A DNA stretch of 64,000 bases, from the NCBI GenBank assembly GCA_032821775.1, contig JAVLRN010000003.1, positions 1,426,001 through 1,490,000 on the forward strand. Direction: 5' to 3'. Source of the DNA: Sanguinoderma infundibulare. Taxonomy: Eukaryota; Basidiomycota; Agaricomycetes; Polyporales; Polyporaceae. The first letter of the stretch is position 1; each line of letters opens with the position of its first letter. The notes below the pieces were generated by a model, which did no database searches, was not told where the DNA came from, and saw nothing but the letters and a program-made list of their open reading frames with translations. Shown in pieces: positions 47,320 through 58,859 of this stretch. The position numbers and the translations under genes were made by a program.

Positions 47320-49388
47320 TCACGCAAAGGCTTCCGCCAGCTGCCTCATTGACTGAGCTACCTTCTCTAGTCTATTGGCGATCTCCCGGAGCTGCTCAGC
47401 TCGTGCCTTTTCCTCGTCAGCCTGATCCGAAAGCAGCGCGATGATGTAGTCACCCCGAAGACCGTCGCGAATGAGAGCTGCTCGAGGCACGCGGACCAGA
47501 ACCCCCCGACGATCCAACAGAAGAGCAATGTCCTGCAACGTGAAGACTGAAACGGGGTTGCCAGACGAGGAAGGGGTCGGGTATGCGGTGTTTGCCCCCG
47601 GAATGAGCACCATCGTCGTCAAGATCTGGTCCGAGAGAACACAGAAGCGGCGCTGAGGCTGCGGCGACCAAGTCGCGTCCAGTCAGCTCCGCGACGTCTG
47701 AAACTTCGGACTGGAATAGTACGCCAGGGACTCTGAGAAGGTCGAACCCAAACGGGCTCCAGTTCCAAGTGCCCACCCCCGTACCTAGACTCTGGAGATG
47801 GCAGCGACCACGACTCGGGGGTAGAGTTCGTTATCGTCCGCTCGTGCCGAGCGGGAGCCTGAGCAGCGGTCGCCCCCCCAAACCTTGCAGTGTCTTGCAG
47901 CACGCGCTGGAAATTCTGGACCGCGTCGGTGGGGGAGCCCGCTATCCATGGCGCGTCGCCGATCGGAGGAGCGACCGAACCGCACGCACGCTGATGACGG
48001 CGAGGGTGGACCCTCGTCATCTTCTACGGCCCGAATAGGCGCGGCTGACGCCTAAGGACGGCGCGGAGCGGGGAAGACATTTGGGATGGCCAACTCGGGA
48101 AAGCGGGCACGGATGGCTCGAGGACGGCCGTGAGAGCAGGGGGATCTGCGGGAGGCCACGAATGGATCAGATGCGGAATGGGGGCACCGTGAGGGTTGGG
48201 TCTGCATCACCGGGGAAGGTTCGGCATCGGAAGTCGGGAGCGATAGAGGGAAGGAGCCCAGGGAAGCCAGGTCGGTGGTCGAGGACGCAGGCAGCAGGTC
48301 GGCATGCGCGAAGTTCGAGGAAGGCATCTCCGACTCGGAGCCTGGACCCGGACCTTCAGAAGACTTGGTACCATCAAGGGGACGCCGCTTCCGCACCAAC
48401 GATGGTTGGAGAACGAGGAACTCGGAGGAGTGTGAGGGGAAGATAGGAACCGGTGGGCTGCTGAGAAGGTTTTCGAAAAGACTATAGCTGGTCCTCTGAA
48501 AGTACCAAAGGTATCAACATCAATGTGAGTCCGTCCCACACCTCCGGAAGAAGAGAAGTAGAGGAACCACTGTCCGGAGTTTTCGCACTTTGCAAGAGCC
48601 ATTCCCGGTGTAGAAAGCGAATGGGGTTGGCCCGAGTCACGTCGAGCCGTAGACCGTTTCTGAGGGACGAATTCCCCGACAGCCATCTCGAGTATCCCGC
48701 GCGTCTTGCGCTCTTCTTCGTATATCATGGACACAAGTTCCCCGATTAAGTCTCCCAATGCTTGTGGAGTTCGAAGATCGTCCGTTACTAGTGCATGACT
48801 CATTCCTTGGGCAGGAGTTCGATGAGGGTGAGCTGTAAGATGTCCAGGAAGCCTAGCAGTAAATCTGTCGAAACTTGAGAGGTCAATGGCGATCGACAAC
48901 ATCGGCACAAATACATGGCTGAGGCTGACAGTTTCACGGTAAGCGCTGGCGACAATTGTAGACGCCAAAGTTGGTATGGTGGTTTGGTGGTTCGAAATGG
49001 TAAACGGTATGTCCGAGATTCACAAGTCGACGAAGTCGAACGTAATGGTTCACGAAGCCCTTACACGTTGGACATTGCTGCAAGGCGAGGACGTGTCATC
49101 AGAGGCCTTGGAGATGATAATGTTTAGGATACGGCGCGACTCCGCGTTGGTCAACGCGGTTCGAACGATCCCAAGATCAGAGATGAGAGCCAACTTGTCG
49201 GCAGCATGCTCGCGTTCCTTCCTCTCTAGAGCATCCTCTAGGTGGGCCTTGGCTCTCTCTCGGGAGACGAGGCGTTTGGCGGTCTGTTCGGGCTCAAGGA
49301 CCGGTTGGGAGAAGGCGACGACAGGGTCAGGACGGCAGGTCGGTACTTTTGCTCTACACAGTATACATGACGATGGTTCTACCTCTCG
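47320..49388 (-). CDS. hypothetical multi-exon protein with helical ends (model uncertain)
   Basis: Not recognised. The minus strand shows several coding-like segments separated by plausible introns. A 5' segment at about 49357-49065 reads as a helix (RERAKAHLEDALERKEREHA, ALTNAESRRILNIIISKA) and ends at GTAAGG. A segment at 48950-48540 follows. A Ser/Pro-rich segment at about 48470-48054 starts after TTTCAG (RTSYSLFENLLSSPPVPIF). A segment at 48020-47800 follows. The 3' exon after CCTCAG reads RRFCVLSDQILTTMVLIP, FTLQDIALLLDRRGVLVRVP and a C-terminal helix (EEKARAEQLREIANRLEKVA) to the stop at 47320. No initiator ATG is found for the 5' segment. It may be the continuation of the domain gene just upstream (49392-49995). 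Confidence 0.4.
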
Positions 49389-49391
49389 AAA

Positions 49392-49995
49392 TCAGCGACG
49401 AACTCCCCGGCTTTTTGACGGCGCCATGATGTTACGCAGCAGACATTTCAGAAAGCTACCCGCATTGACGTCATCCCGCGGAAAGTATCGCTCCCGATCT
49501 CTTGTGTACTCCGCCAACGCGACTTCACTGGGGAACTGATGAACAGGTTTCTCCGGATCAGGTCGCTCGACGAAGTCAACCAGGTTGACATGGGTCTTCT
49601 CGAGGATCTGTCGGGAGTCGTGGCACCATCGCGTCAGGTCATCAACCATAGTTTTTACATAGCAGTTGTCTACTCACCCGTCGATACCCTGCAATGCTGT
49701 CCGGGAGGGGATCTATACCCAGCGCCTCGCAAAAAGCGTGCCATGAGGCGAGATCTCCCTCGTTCCTCCCGTACATAGTGTTGAAACGTTCAACCATAGC
49801 AGATCGCAGCAATGTCCTCTCCTCCTTTCTCTTTTTGCCACTCCATCGAAGAGTCGTCGCGAGGCGCTTGAACTCTTTGAGGAAGGATCTGGCCGGGTCG
49901 TAATCAAACGCCGGGAAGCGTCTGAAATACTCATGGATATGATTTTTGGGGATATCCGCCTGCCAGATATCAGAACCGAATACATCTGGTATGAA
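49392..49995 (-). CDS. conserved fungal protein of unknown function (5' end unresolved)
   Basis: Two exons are clear: 49995-49678 and 49607-49392, joined in phase across a 70-nt intron (GTGAGT...ACAG). The 178 residues follow a pattern I know from many fungal proteins of unknown function: FRRFPAFDYDPARSFLKEFK, LRWSGKKRKEER, RFNTMYGRNEGDLASWHAFC, THVNLVDFVERPD, VHQFPSEVALAEYTRDRERY and GSFLKCLLRNI. The family often ends soon after the LLRxI block, as here. The start is not settled: an ATG at 50012 is separated from the domain by only 16 nt that looks like part of an intron, so an upstream exon is needed or the copy is truncated. The TGA at 49392 lies in the same frame as coding-like sequence downstream. 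Confidence 0.5.
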
Positions 49996-50012
49996 CTGCA
50001 GACAGACATACC

Positions 50013-50725
50013 ATTTTGAGCGTCAAGCGCACAGTGGGTCTGAGATGACTCCAGAGAGAGGGTCCTTTGAGCATGCCACCGTCAAGCACGGTCCTGGACC
50101 TAATATATATCTAGGAGGATGAAGCCTACCCACGGCGCGCTTAAGGAGGTGTGCTGCGGTAGGTATTACGGTACCTGTCACAGTAGTTCCACCTCGTGCA
50201 TGGCTTCGATGCGTTCCAGGACTGTACATAGCGAAGTGAGGTGCGGTCAGCTTACAGCTTTCTGGAGACTGGGTTTCTTCTTCCAAAACGCACTCGGCCC
50301 GGATTGCCTTGAGTCGAACGACCTACGGCAGTTGACATGACGGCGCGGGCAGAATGTACGTTCCACGAGTGATCCTACTCGGGCTTTTCAAGGCCGTTGC
50401 CAAAGCTGCATTGCACGCAATAGAATGGAATACAAGCGTATTCGATGAGAACGCCACAACTAACACGACGCATCCCCAGGCGATTTCTACGTTGACGTGT
50501 GAGCAAACTTGCTAAAGTCTACGGCGAGTCTACGGCGCAGCTGACTTACCGACCGATGTGGCACTACGCCCTCAAAGAATGTATGCAAGGTGCAATTAGC
50601 GGGATCCCTGGAAAACACCAGTCAGATTTGTGGAGTACTAGAATTGGGGTGTCAAGACAGACTTGTAAAATAGAGCATAAACGTCCCAAATAGCTCATGA
50701 ACCCCAAGAGCGTTTGTGTGGTGGC
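50013..50725. other. intergenic, no gene confirmed
   Basis: May contain the missing first exon of the minus-strand domain gene (a minus frame at 50286-50023 is open). Otherwise the 3' flank of the PPR-like gene lies at its right edge. Confidence 0.4.
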
Positions 50726-52738
50726 TCATCGCAGATGTGGCAGCTCATCCCGGTCCCCATGCTCCCGAGTCTCGCCCAGCCCACCCGCACGGCGCAACGG
50801 CGCCTGCACTCCCGACTCTGTCGATCTCCGTACGTTCGCCTTGGCCTCGATCTCGCTCTGGGACCGGAACTTGACGTTCGCGCGCCACCACTCCTTGGAC
50901 ACGACCGTCCGACGGTTCTCCCTGGGCACGTAAATGTCCTTTTCGTTCCACACCCGCCGTCCGAGATACTCCTGCATGCGCTGCGCGGTGCGTCCGAGGC
51001 CAAACACGCGCACGTGCCACAGCAGGTCCTCGAGCTCCACGAGCTCGCGTCTGAGGATTCGCAAGTGCAGATCGACATCAAACGCCTTCTCCTCCTGCAC
51101 AGGCGGTGCAACGTCTTCGGACTTGGAGTTCAGCGAGGGGGGATCGGAGGGCGTGGAAGCCTCCCGCGAAGAGGACGAGGGGCTGAAGAATGTCGAGAAC
51201 TGCGACGAAGACGCAGCAGACGGGAGGTCGTCCCCGACAACGTCGCCTGAATCGATGTCGACGGCTGGACTCGGCCGATACACTCCAGCTTCGATCCACC
51301 TGGTGCGGCAAGCGGTGAAGAAATGAATGTCGGCTCGGTGTGAGAGATTGACACGCTTGATGGTGCGGACGAGAAAGCGAAGCAGCTCCATGTCCTTGTT
51401 GCGTTTCGCAAGCGAGACAACAGGGAGGAAGATGCTGCGGTTGATGGAAAGGTGAGGACGAGGGAGTTGGGCTGGGGGTAGCTCCCGCGCCATCTCGCAC
51501 AGCAGGCGATTCGACGTGCGTTCTCGGGACATGGCCACGAGAAGATAATGTCGTGCGAAGGTAAAGTGATCAGCTTTGCATACCCCACGCAAGAGCAGGC
51601 GGTACGAGGTAGAGTTGGCACGGACATGAGGGGGCTTGTACGGGGCGACCTGAGGGTTTGAGATGCCGAAATCGTCATCATCCTCGTCTTCAAAGGAGTT
51701 GGAGTTGGAAGCCGTGGAGGGCAGGCGAGTAGTGAGAACCTCGAAAAACTGCACAAGCGTGGACACGTCGTCAGTGCGTGCAAGATAGTCGAGGGCGGTG
51801 TTGAAGGCATGAATGGTGAAGGGGAGTTGAGCGGGGGGCTGAGCGGGCACGGTGCCTTGACCGTCAGCCTGCGTGGCCGGGTCGCCAAGCTTGCCCCAGT
51901 TCTCCAATGGAGACCGGTCGGGATACTCGAGGTCGATACCAAACGCATTCCGCAGAACCCTTGCAAAGCTTTCCGTGTCGAGGGTCTCCTTGAATATGCG
52001 AAAAGCGAGGTCGATATTCAAAGGAATGTAGGGCACAGCTCTAGCCGTCATCTCGTTCATGATGGCTATGCAGTCCTGGGTGATATCGGCCACCAGTGCC
52101 TGCCGGTCGGCGTGCCATACGGGAAGGGTCAGCCGGTAAGACAGCGCCTGCAGGCAGAGACCGTACGTCTGCTCGTCCTTGGCCAACCCCACGCGCCCAA
52201 TCTCCCCGAGAACCATCATCGCGCCCTTGTGATTCCCAACCGCGGCGAAGAGTTTTAGGACCCAGTGGTAGTCTTCGAGGGAAGGGAGGTCTCCAGCTGC
52301 ACGGATGTTACGGATGATTCTCTGGTAACGAGACTCATATAGGAGGTACTCGGTGTATCTCCGCCCCATAGCCACCCGCTGCGATGACACAAACCGAATA
52401 TACGCGGCCGAAGGCGCGCATTTCCGTAGGACAGACTGGTGAATCTCGAGGGGGACCTTGGAGGTGCCGTAGTACTGGAGAAGGTCGAGGTAACTTGCCC
52501 AGACGCGATTTTCGCTCACCGACCGTCGCGCCAGTAATTCCTTGAGGTCCGTAATCTTGTGTCGACGCAGGACGTCAAGAGCGTTCTCGCGAGACGAGGA
52601 AGAGGTAGAGGTAGTAGTGGAGTAGTCGGCGAGAGGGAGAGCTAGCGCAACGCGGCGAGCTGGGGAGGAATGAAAGTGCCGGACATGGGGAAAGCCAGGG
52701 TTTGGCAGCCTAAGCCTGCGGACGCATCGATGGGCCAT
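50726..52738 (-). CDS. mitochondrial PPR-like protein
   Basis: A single-exon gene of 670 residues from ATG 52738; the frame extends upstream only through non-ATG codons. The first 35 residues are basic with Phe, His and Ser and no acids (MAHRCVRRLRLPNPGFP, FHSSPARR), a mitochondrial presequence. Helical repeats resembling PPR motifs are visible: SLEDYHWVLKLFAAVGNHKG with AMMVLGEIGRVGLAKDEQTY, then FTIHAFNTALDYLARTDDVS, NSTSYRLLLRGVCKADHFTF and FLPVVSLAKRNKDMELLRFL. A Ser-rich acidic spacer precedes a conserved helical C-terminus (LHLRILRRELVELEDLLWHV, GLGRTAQRMQEYLGRRVW). Such proteins act in mitochondrial RNA stability or translation; the target cannot be told. The lack of introns sets it apart from most genes here. 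Confidence 0.75.
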   Translation of the reverse strand: MAHRCVRRLRLPNPGFPHVRHFHSSPARRVALALPLADYSTTTSTSSSSRENALDVLRRHKITDLKELLARRSVSENRVWASYLDLLQYYGTSKVPLEIHQSVLRKCAPSAAYIRFVSSQRVAMGRRYTEYLLYESRYQRIIRNIRAAGDLPSLEDYHWVLKLFAAVGNHKGAMMVLGEIGRVGLAKDEQTYGLCLQALSYRLTLPVWHADRQALVADITQDCIAIMNEMTARAVPYIPLNIDLAFRIFKETLDTESFARVLRNAFGIDLEYPDRSPLENWGKLGDPATQADGQGTVPAQPPAQLPFTIHAFNTALDYLARTDDVSTLVQFFEVLTTRLPSTASNSNSFEDEDDDDFGISNPQVAPYKPPHVRANSTSYRLLLRGVCKADHFTFARHYLLVAMSRERTSNRLLCEMARELPPAQLPRPHLSINRSIFLPVVSLAKRNKDMELLRFLVRTIKRVNLSHRADIHFFTACRTRWIEAGVYRPSPAVDIDSGDVVGDDLPSAASSSQFSTFFSPSSSSREASTPSDPPSLNSKSEDVAPPVQEEKAFDVDLHLRILRRELVELEDLLWHVRVFGLGRTAQRMQEYLGRRVWNEKDIYVPRENRRTVVSKEWWRANVKFRSQSEIEAKANVRRSTESGVQAPLRRAGGLGETREHGDRDELPHLR

Positions 52739-55700
52739 ACGACTGACCAGAGCGGAGACGGCACACAAGTCCTGTCCTCCGCTGGCTGCTCTTTTTTGCC
52801 CACGTGATCCTACTTCCAAAATAGGAAGTGCTAACGCGCGCACATTTACTACGCGCTGTTCAGCGGATTGTCAACTTAATGTGACAACCTGGCGGACCAT
52901 TGAACAAGCAGATGAACAGCAGTAAGGTTCATTGCAAATTTAAACCAACCCAGACGCGAGTCTGAGGGGTTTTAAGGTAACCAAGGGATATCAGTTACGA
53001 CGGAATCTACGACAGTGACACACTATGTGAAGTGTGGTGGGGACTTAAAGCGATGAAGGGAAGAAGATAACACGCTCTGGGGGCTTGTAGCGAGATGTTG
53101 GCTACTCGGGCCCGCCGTTCAAACCGCGATGCATGAGCGCATCCTTGTAGCAGTGGATAGAACCCTCAGGACCCTCAGCGGCGACGAGTTCATCAATTAA
53201 ACACAAAAGTAAGATTTGCACGCGCTCGAAGGGAGTCCTACGAGGGGACCTGCGTGGGTGATAACTCGAGGCATGGCAACCGGTCTGCCACCTCTGGAAC
53301 CGCGCGGAAAGCATTGACCGTCGAGCGTACGTAAATGCACGCGCATGTCCTCAGTATCGACAGTGCAGCCTGTCCAAATTCTCTTCCATAACGCGCGGCT
53401 TTGATAGATGCAGTCAACGATTCGTGAAAGCGTTTTCGAGTCTGGTGTCAAGAGTTACAAGCGCCCATGAACCAATGAGCACGTACACGCGTGAGGCGAT
53501 TTGTGGGCCCGCTCGCGAATCTTCTCCGCAACCGTCAGCCACCTCAGCGAGCAATGGTTAGTACACTGGATGCTCTCTTTAGCCCAAGCCCGTCAGATAA
53601 GCATCCCTCTCATAGCACAGTGATTGAAAACAGACTACCCGCTTCCAATTTCACACGCATCTCTACCAACGGTTAGGAAGGCGGGGTATACGAACATGCG
53701 GCACTTTCATTCTCACATCGCCTTCGATCCTCCAGGTTGCTTCTCCCAACGTAAGCTATCCCAAGCTCTTTTCGGATGGTCTTTTCATGCACATTTCCCA
53801 CGCCGTCGGACTTAAGATCTCCTATAGTGGATGTAAGCCGGCAGTCCAAAACCCAGGTGGTGGGACAAGTAACGTAATGCAGGACCCGCTGTAGCGGTAT
53901 CCTCACCGCGACACACGGTCTAGAGATATCGCAAGCGAGTATTACGCGGTGAGAGTCTTCTGCCGCGAGCTCATCCCACCACCACGCCATTTACGTGTAA
54001 TTAGTGCGCCGTGCCGCAGCCATCCGTGCCATCCGTCGATTACGATCGCTCCTGCTCCATAGCTCATGCCTTAAGGTGCCGTAAAATGCCAACATCTGAC
54101 TGTATGCTTTGCACCTAATCACATCTCGTATTTCAGATTGCAATCTCACCCTATCCGCTTCAGCTTAATCTCCACGTCCGCAGGCGTCCCTTCACCGGAC
54201 ACTATAGTCTGAAAACCCAGGCCCTTTAGATGGCGTCATAGCCGTTCTATGAGCCTTCCGGAACCTCGTTGTACCCGCACCTGGACTGATATCGAACACT
54301 TCACTTGCCCGGGTTCCCTGTCCATGGTACGTGAAAGCATCGCGCAATGGTACCTTTAGCTGGTGCGGCAACAAGACCAGATGCAGTTTACTCACGCTCC
54401 AATGTGGTACGCCTGTATTCCCACTCGTGCTCTGTCCCATCGACCGTCGCCAATGGCTGAAGATTTGTTACAGTGTCTAGACAACGCATTGCTCGAGTCA
54501 GTAATGATGAGCTCGATGATACGGTCTGCTCTCACAAAAACGTGCGGTCGCGATCTAGTGTTGGCCGTGTGCACGGGTCGTTGCCCTCTGTTCATCTTGA
54601 GCCAAAGTCGTTCAAATTGTTCACAGCATTGTGGGTTCACAACGAGATGCCTCGACGACCGTCAGCAAGAAGCAGCCGATTTTGACGAGAACAACTTCTT
54701 GCGGGGCTCGCGGACTTTCGGCCCGAAGCAATGACTTCCCGAGCAGGCCTCGCGCGGTGTGTTCATCAGCGAGTCCAAGGTGAGCTTCCCAGCTGCAAGC
54801 CTCCCGCGAATAGGCCGTCTGCTTTTGCTGATATTAAGCTCAAGACGGCTGATATAGAAACTGTTCGCGCACCGTCGCCAGATACCGGACTCCGAAAGAG
54901 GCGTTATTTTCTGACCGCATGATGACAATCACGTATATCGAAAGCAGGGAATGGTACACCAATTATCCCGACGTGTCTGCATGTCTGCAGCGGTCGTCGG
55001 TCAACTCGCGGAGTCCCATTTCGGGGATTCCGGACGCTGCGCTCAGCTCCTCTCCCATGCTTCTCCCAGGCACATGTCGATCGCCCACAACGGACCCCTC
55101 GTCCTCGCCTCTGCTTCCTCGCGCAACGGAAGGCCGGGAAGCACCCCTCCCCCACCTTCTCTCATCCCATCGCTCCGCGGCTGTGCGCGCATTCCTTGCG
55201 GCTCCAAAACGCCGCCCACATCCACACGTCGCTCGTATCGCGGGTCCACGAGGTGATCTAACGCACTCCGGAGGCAGTGGTCCATTTACCTCCGTCGTGG
55301 ATGGGACCCCTGACGTGCTCCGTCCCCCGGGCCGCCCCCGCATTCAATAGACGAGAGGGATGAGCGATCAGCCAGAGGGCGAGAGCGCGTTCGACATAAA
55401 ACTTCTGGGGTGCGGCGGTGTGTAATGAAAACCTTGTCGTCCATCGCGCACTCGCACCCGCACCAAGCGCGGGTCGGTTCAGGCCTTTCAGGCCGGGTCA
55501 GGTCAGGTCAGCGTGCACGGGCTCGTGGTGAGGCCCTAGATCCGCTATCTCTGCGCGTTCCCACGTCGCCCTTGGCGCGTTCCCCTCGAGGATTCCGCGG
55601 GTTCTGGCGGCGCGCGAACTCTCCGCCCGCCTGACGGTCTCCTGCTGCTTCAGGCAACGGGGCCATCCGTGCCGGGGTGCGTTCGAGAACGTGCGGCGTG

Positions 55701-58700
55701 TTGTTCTGATCAGTTAGCGGTATGCCGGTCGCGCTCTGCGTCCCGGGTGGTCCAGCGGACGCTGCGGCGACTGTCAATCGTAGTAGACGTACAGCCTGTC
55801 CGGCTCAGGACGCGGCATGTGCAGGGACTGCATGGAACGCCAGCGCCAGCTTCCAGGACAGTGAGTTGCTAAGTACGCGGCCTGAAGCCGGTCCAATGGC
55901 GGGAATTAATGAAAAGGATCGATCTCATTTACGGTGGACGAAGCATGTGCACGGTGGATGGATATTAACACCGCAAGACCGCTAACTTACGGCGTCGCTG
56001 GGCTCCACTCGAGTGGGTAGAGAGGTGTCATGGTCCCAATGGCAAGTGCTTCCGGCCAATATAGTTATTGCGTACGTTGCTTACGCCTCCCACTGCCGTT
56101 TATCCGGAAAGAAAGGTCAACAGAACGCGGAGTGATCGCCCAGCTGAGGTCTCCATACACTGCATCCCCACCGGGTCCGGCGCACCACACAACACTGCAA
56201 TAGCCCTTCTGTTGGGCGGCGGTCAGTAGGTCAGAAGGAGGCGATTGGGTGAGAACGCGCCTGTAGATTTTTTTTTTGCGTTCGCGCGACGCACGGGATC
56301 TCCGATGGGGTCAGAAAAACGCAAGCTCAAGCCTCTAGCTGCTGGCGTCCGTTGGCAGGCCGCAAACCTTCGGGCTCCCGGCATCAGAAGCGCTTCCAAG
56401 CTGTGCTGGGCACTGAATGGGCCTCCCTTGTGCCGGTCCTGACGCTTGGAGCACAGAGGGCAGTTAATGCGGAATCTGTTTGTGATCTGATTCCGCCGTG
56501 GTTCCGTATTGTCCCCACTCGGCGGATGGGAGTGCCTTGTTCCAACCGTTGGCACGAAGATAAAGACCCAACCAGGCGAGTGGGCGGGCAGTGGAAAGCC
56601 CAGGCTGTTCGCGGTTCATTTCCCCCACAATGCGTGCAACTGAGGGAAGCGGGCTTGCCGGACCCGCCCGGAGTATTTTTTTGTTCATCATTTGGAGTTT
56701 TACTAAGTATTTGAGGATGTCTCCGGTAAATTATGGACAGGGCGGAACGGTCCGTGTCAGGTAGAGTTACGACGTGGAGGAACGGGCAGCGCCGCCGACA
56801 CGCGAGCGGGGAGAAATTGGCCGGGGGAGACGTTCGTTCGATATGAAGGCCGTGGCCATTATAATGACGAGAGTGTGCGGAAGTAAGAGAGGACATGTCG
56901 TCACGTCAATGTAGCTTGGGACGGTAAGAGAGGTGTGCTTCTTCAGGGCCACCTGCTCGCTCGACACGGCGAATCTGCTTCCGGACGCCACAAAGCTGCT
57001 CGAGAATTGCCGGACGACGCCGCGAACGCGCGAGATCGCACGGTCGCCCGCCATAGACTCGAGATCTCCCATGCGAATGGCCCGGAGGTCCCTGGGGTCC
57101 TCTGTCACGCTGCTGCAGAGGAAATGTCGGGCGCTCATCGGCGGAGCACCATCTCAGCCTCAGCATGTCCGTCCGCGCGCTACACATCGATCAGCCGACA
57201 TGATAATCATCCTCCCAGTCCCCGCCTCCACCAATCCCTCCCGTTCACCTTCAGCGCCCGGCCGAGACCGGGCGGCAACTCCTACTATTCAGTCAGAGTT
57301 TGTGTCCAGCGAGCGGCCCACGGAGCTATTACCTCGACCATCCATGTCACCTGGTAGGCAAACGACTTGTCTTTGGCAAGAGCGCCGCTGCCTGTCCACG
57401 TATTCCGAATATCGTCATGCGAGTATCGCGTGAGGGACGTCAACCAAGTCAGCGCGAGCAGCGCGGCCCAATTCAGCACTCAGGCCCAGGGGCCCACCGT
57501 CCACCTGCGTACATTACATACGCGTTGTCCGCGTAAGTAGGTTAGCGCAGCCGCGTCGGCGGACGCCTGCGTTTTCTCATCGTCAATTCTGGGGTGCCCT
57601 CTTCCCTGTAATCCTAGTATTCCGCACGGAAGGCCCATGCACGCGACAAACGGCTGCCACACTCAGTCCAGGTCCCAACCGACCGCAAGACGCTGTGTCG
57701 TTGGCAATCATCGCGCTCAGGTCTGATCTGTCCCAGCAGCTGTCAGTGGCCCCCATGATCCATCCCACTTTCGCACTCACGCACGTCGAACGCTATCATC
57801 TGATACTTCATGCGCTTGTTCAGACCCCTTGAAGTCCGTTGGGTAACAGGGTGAACTGCCAATCTCGGGCAGCTCGCTCCCGATTCTCGCATGTCTACTG
57901 CCAACCGCTTGTTTCCACTGGCCTGCTACTGGCCTCCGCATAGAGTTCTGATCGTGAAGAGCCTCGCAGAGACAGAGCCCGAGCCATCAGGGCGGAGTCG
58001 TTACGCCCAATTGGGGATGCAGCTATCACTCCCCTTGACGCGGACGATGCATGAGTCCGAGCAGCAGTCATCATGTCGTGATGAAATGAAAGTCCTGCGT
58101 GTCGTCCAGTCAGGACTCTCGCTCTTTCCAATAGAACGGCGTATACACCATGAACCAAAACCCGACCAGGTGCCCGGACTGCTTGCGTGCACGGAAAGAT
58201 CCGCAGTAGGTGGTCGTTGCGCCCTCCCAGAACACTCGGTGGAGCGTCAGGCGCAAGAGAGTCAAGAGCTCAACGCTGAGAGATCAGATGTAGGCCAAGT
58301 GATTGGACGCGAGGCCACACCACGCACACAGCATCGCATTGGATTGGGCCAACAAAGCAAGCATCAAGAGCGACAGGGCACTGAGCGTTCAGATAACGGT
58401 CAGGAGGCAGCCTGCAAACGCTGGTCCCATCCCATTGCCACTGCAGGCCGCGGAGGAGCGGAGTTTGGGTGAGTGGCGCAATTGTGCAGAGGCGCATGCT
58501 GACGTACTTGCTTGGACCAACGAGGAATCTGCGGCCAGAACCATCGGAAGTGCTACTCATCATCACAGACTTCGCACCGCACCGGTCCCTCGCCACCTTG
58601 ATCCAATGGGCTGCATGCGCGCCGCCGATGTGGCAGACAGCTGTTGGTTGGTGGGACAAAGACGGTGGAGGTCGGGTCGAAGGGCCGGCGGATAGTGTGC

Positions 58701-58859
58701 CGAGTTCACGAAGGCGGAAGGGATATGGTTGCAGGCAATTTGGTGGTTCGCATGTCATGGGTATCTCCGATTAACAGTCCTTGTCCTCCAGACCGCGGGG
58801 GTATGGGCGATCGTCCAAACAGGCAGTACGACAACGCAGCTGGACTGCGAATGCCGCTA
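52739..58859. other. 6.1 kb largely non-coding region
   Basis: Starts with the 5' flank of the PPR-like gene. Coding-like islands on the minus strand occur at 53102-53447 (IVDCIYQSRALWKRIW and RVQILLLCLIDELVAAEGPE before a stop at 53102), 54192-54640 and 56767-57138, none identified. Short repeated TCAGG words lie at 55480-55515. No RNA gene or transposon was recognised. Confidence 0.4.

Noticed and set aside
54919..55350. 143-codon plus-strand frame
   Set aside because: Ser/Pro/Arg-rich with no motif; overlapping frames on both strands are equally open, as expected for GC-rich non-coding DNA.
56767..57138. 123-codon minus-strand frame (GDLESMAGDRAISRVRGVVR)
   Set aside because: Looks partly coding but no family was recognised and no complete gene could be built around it.
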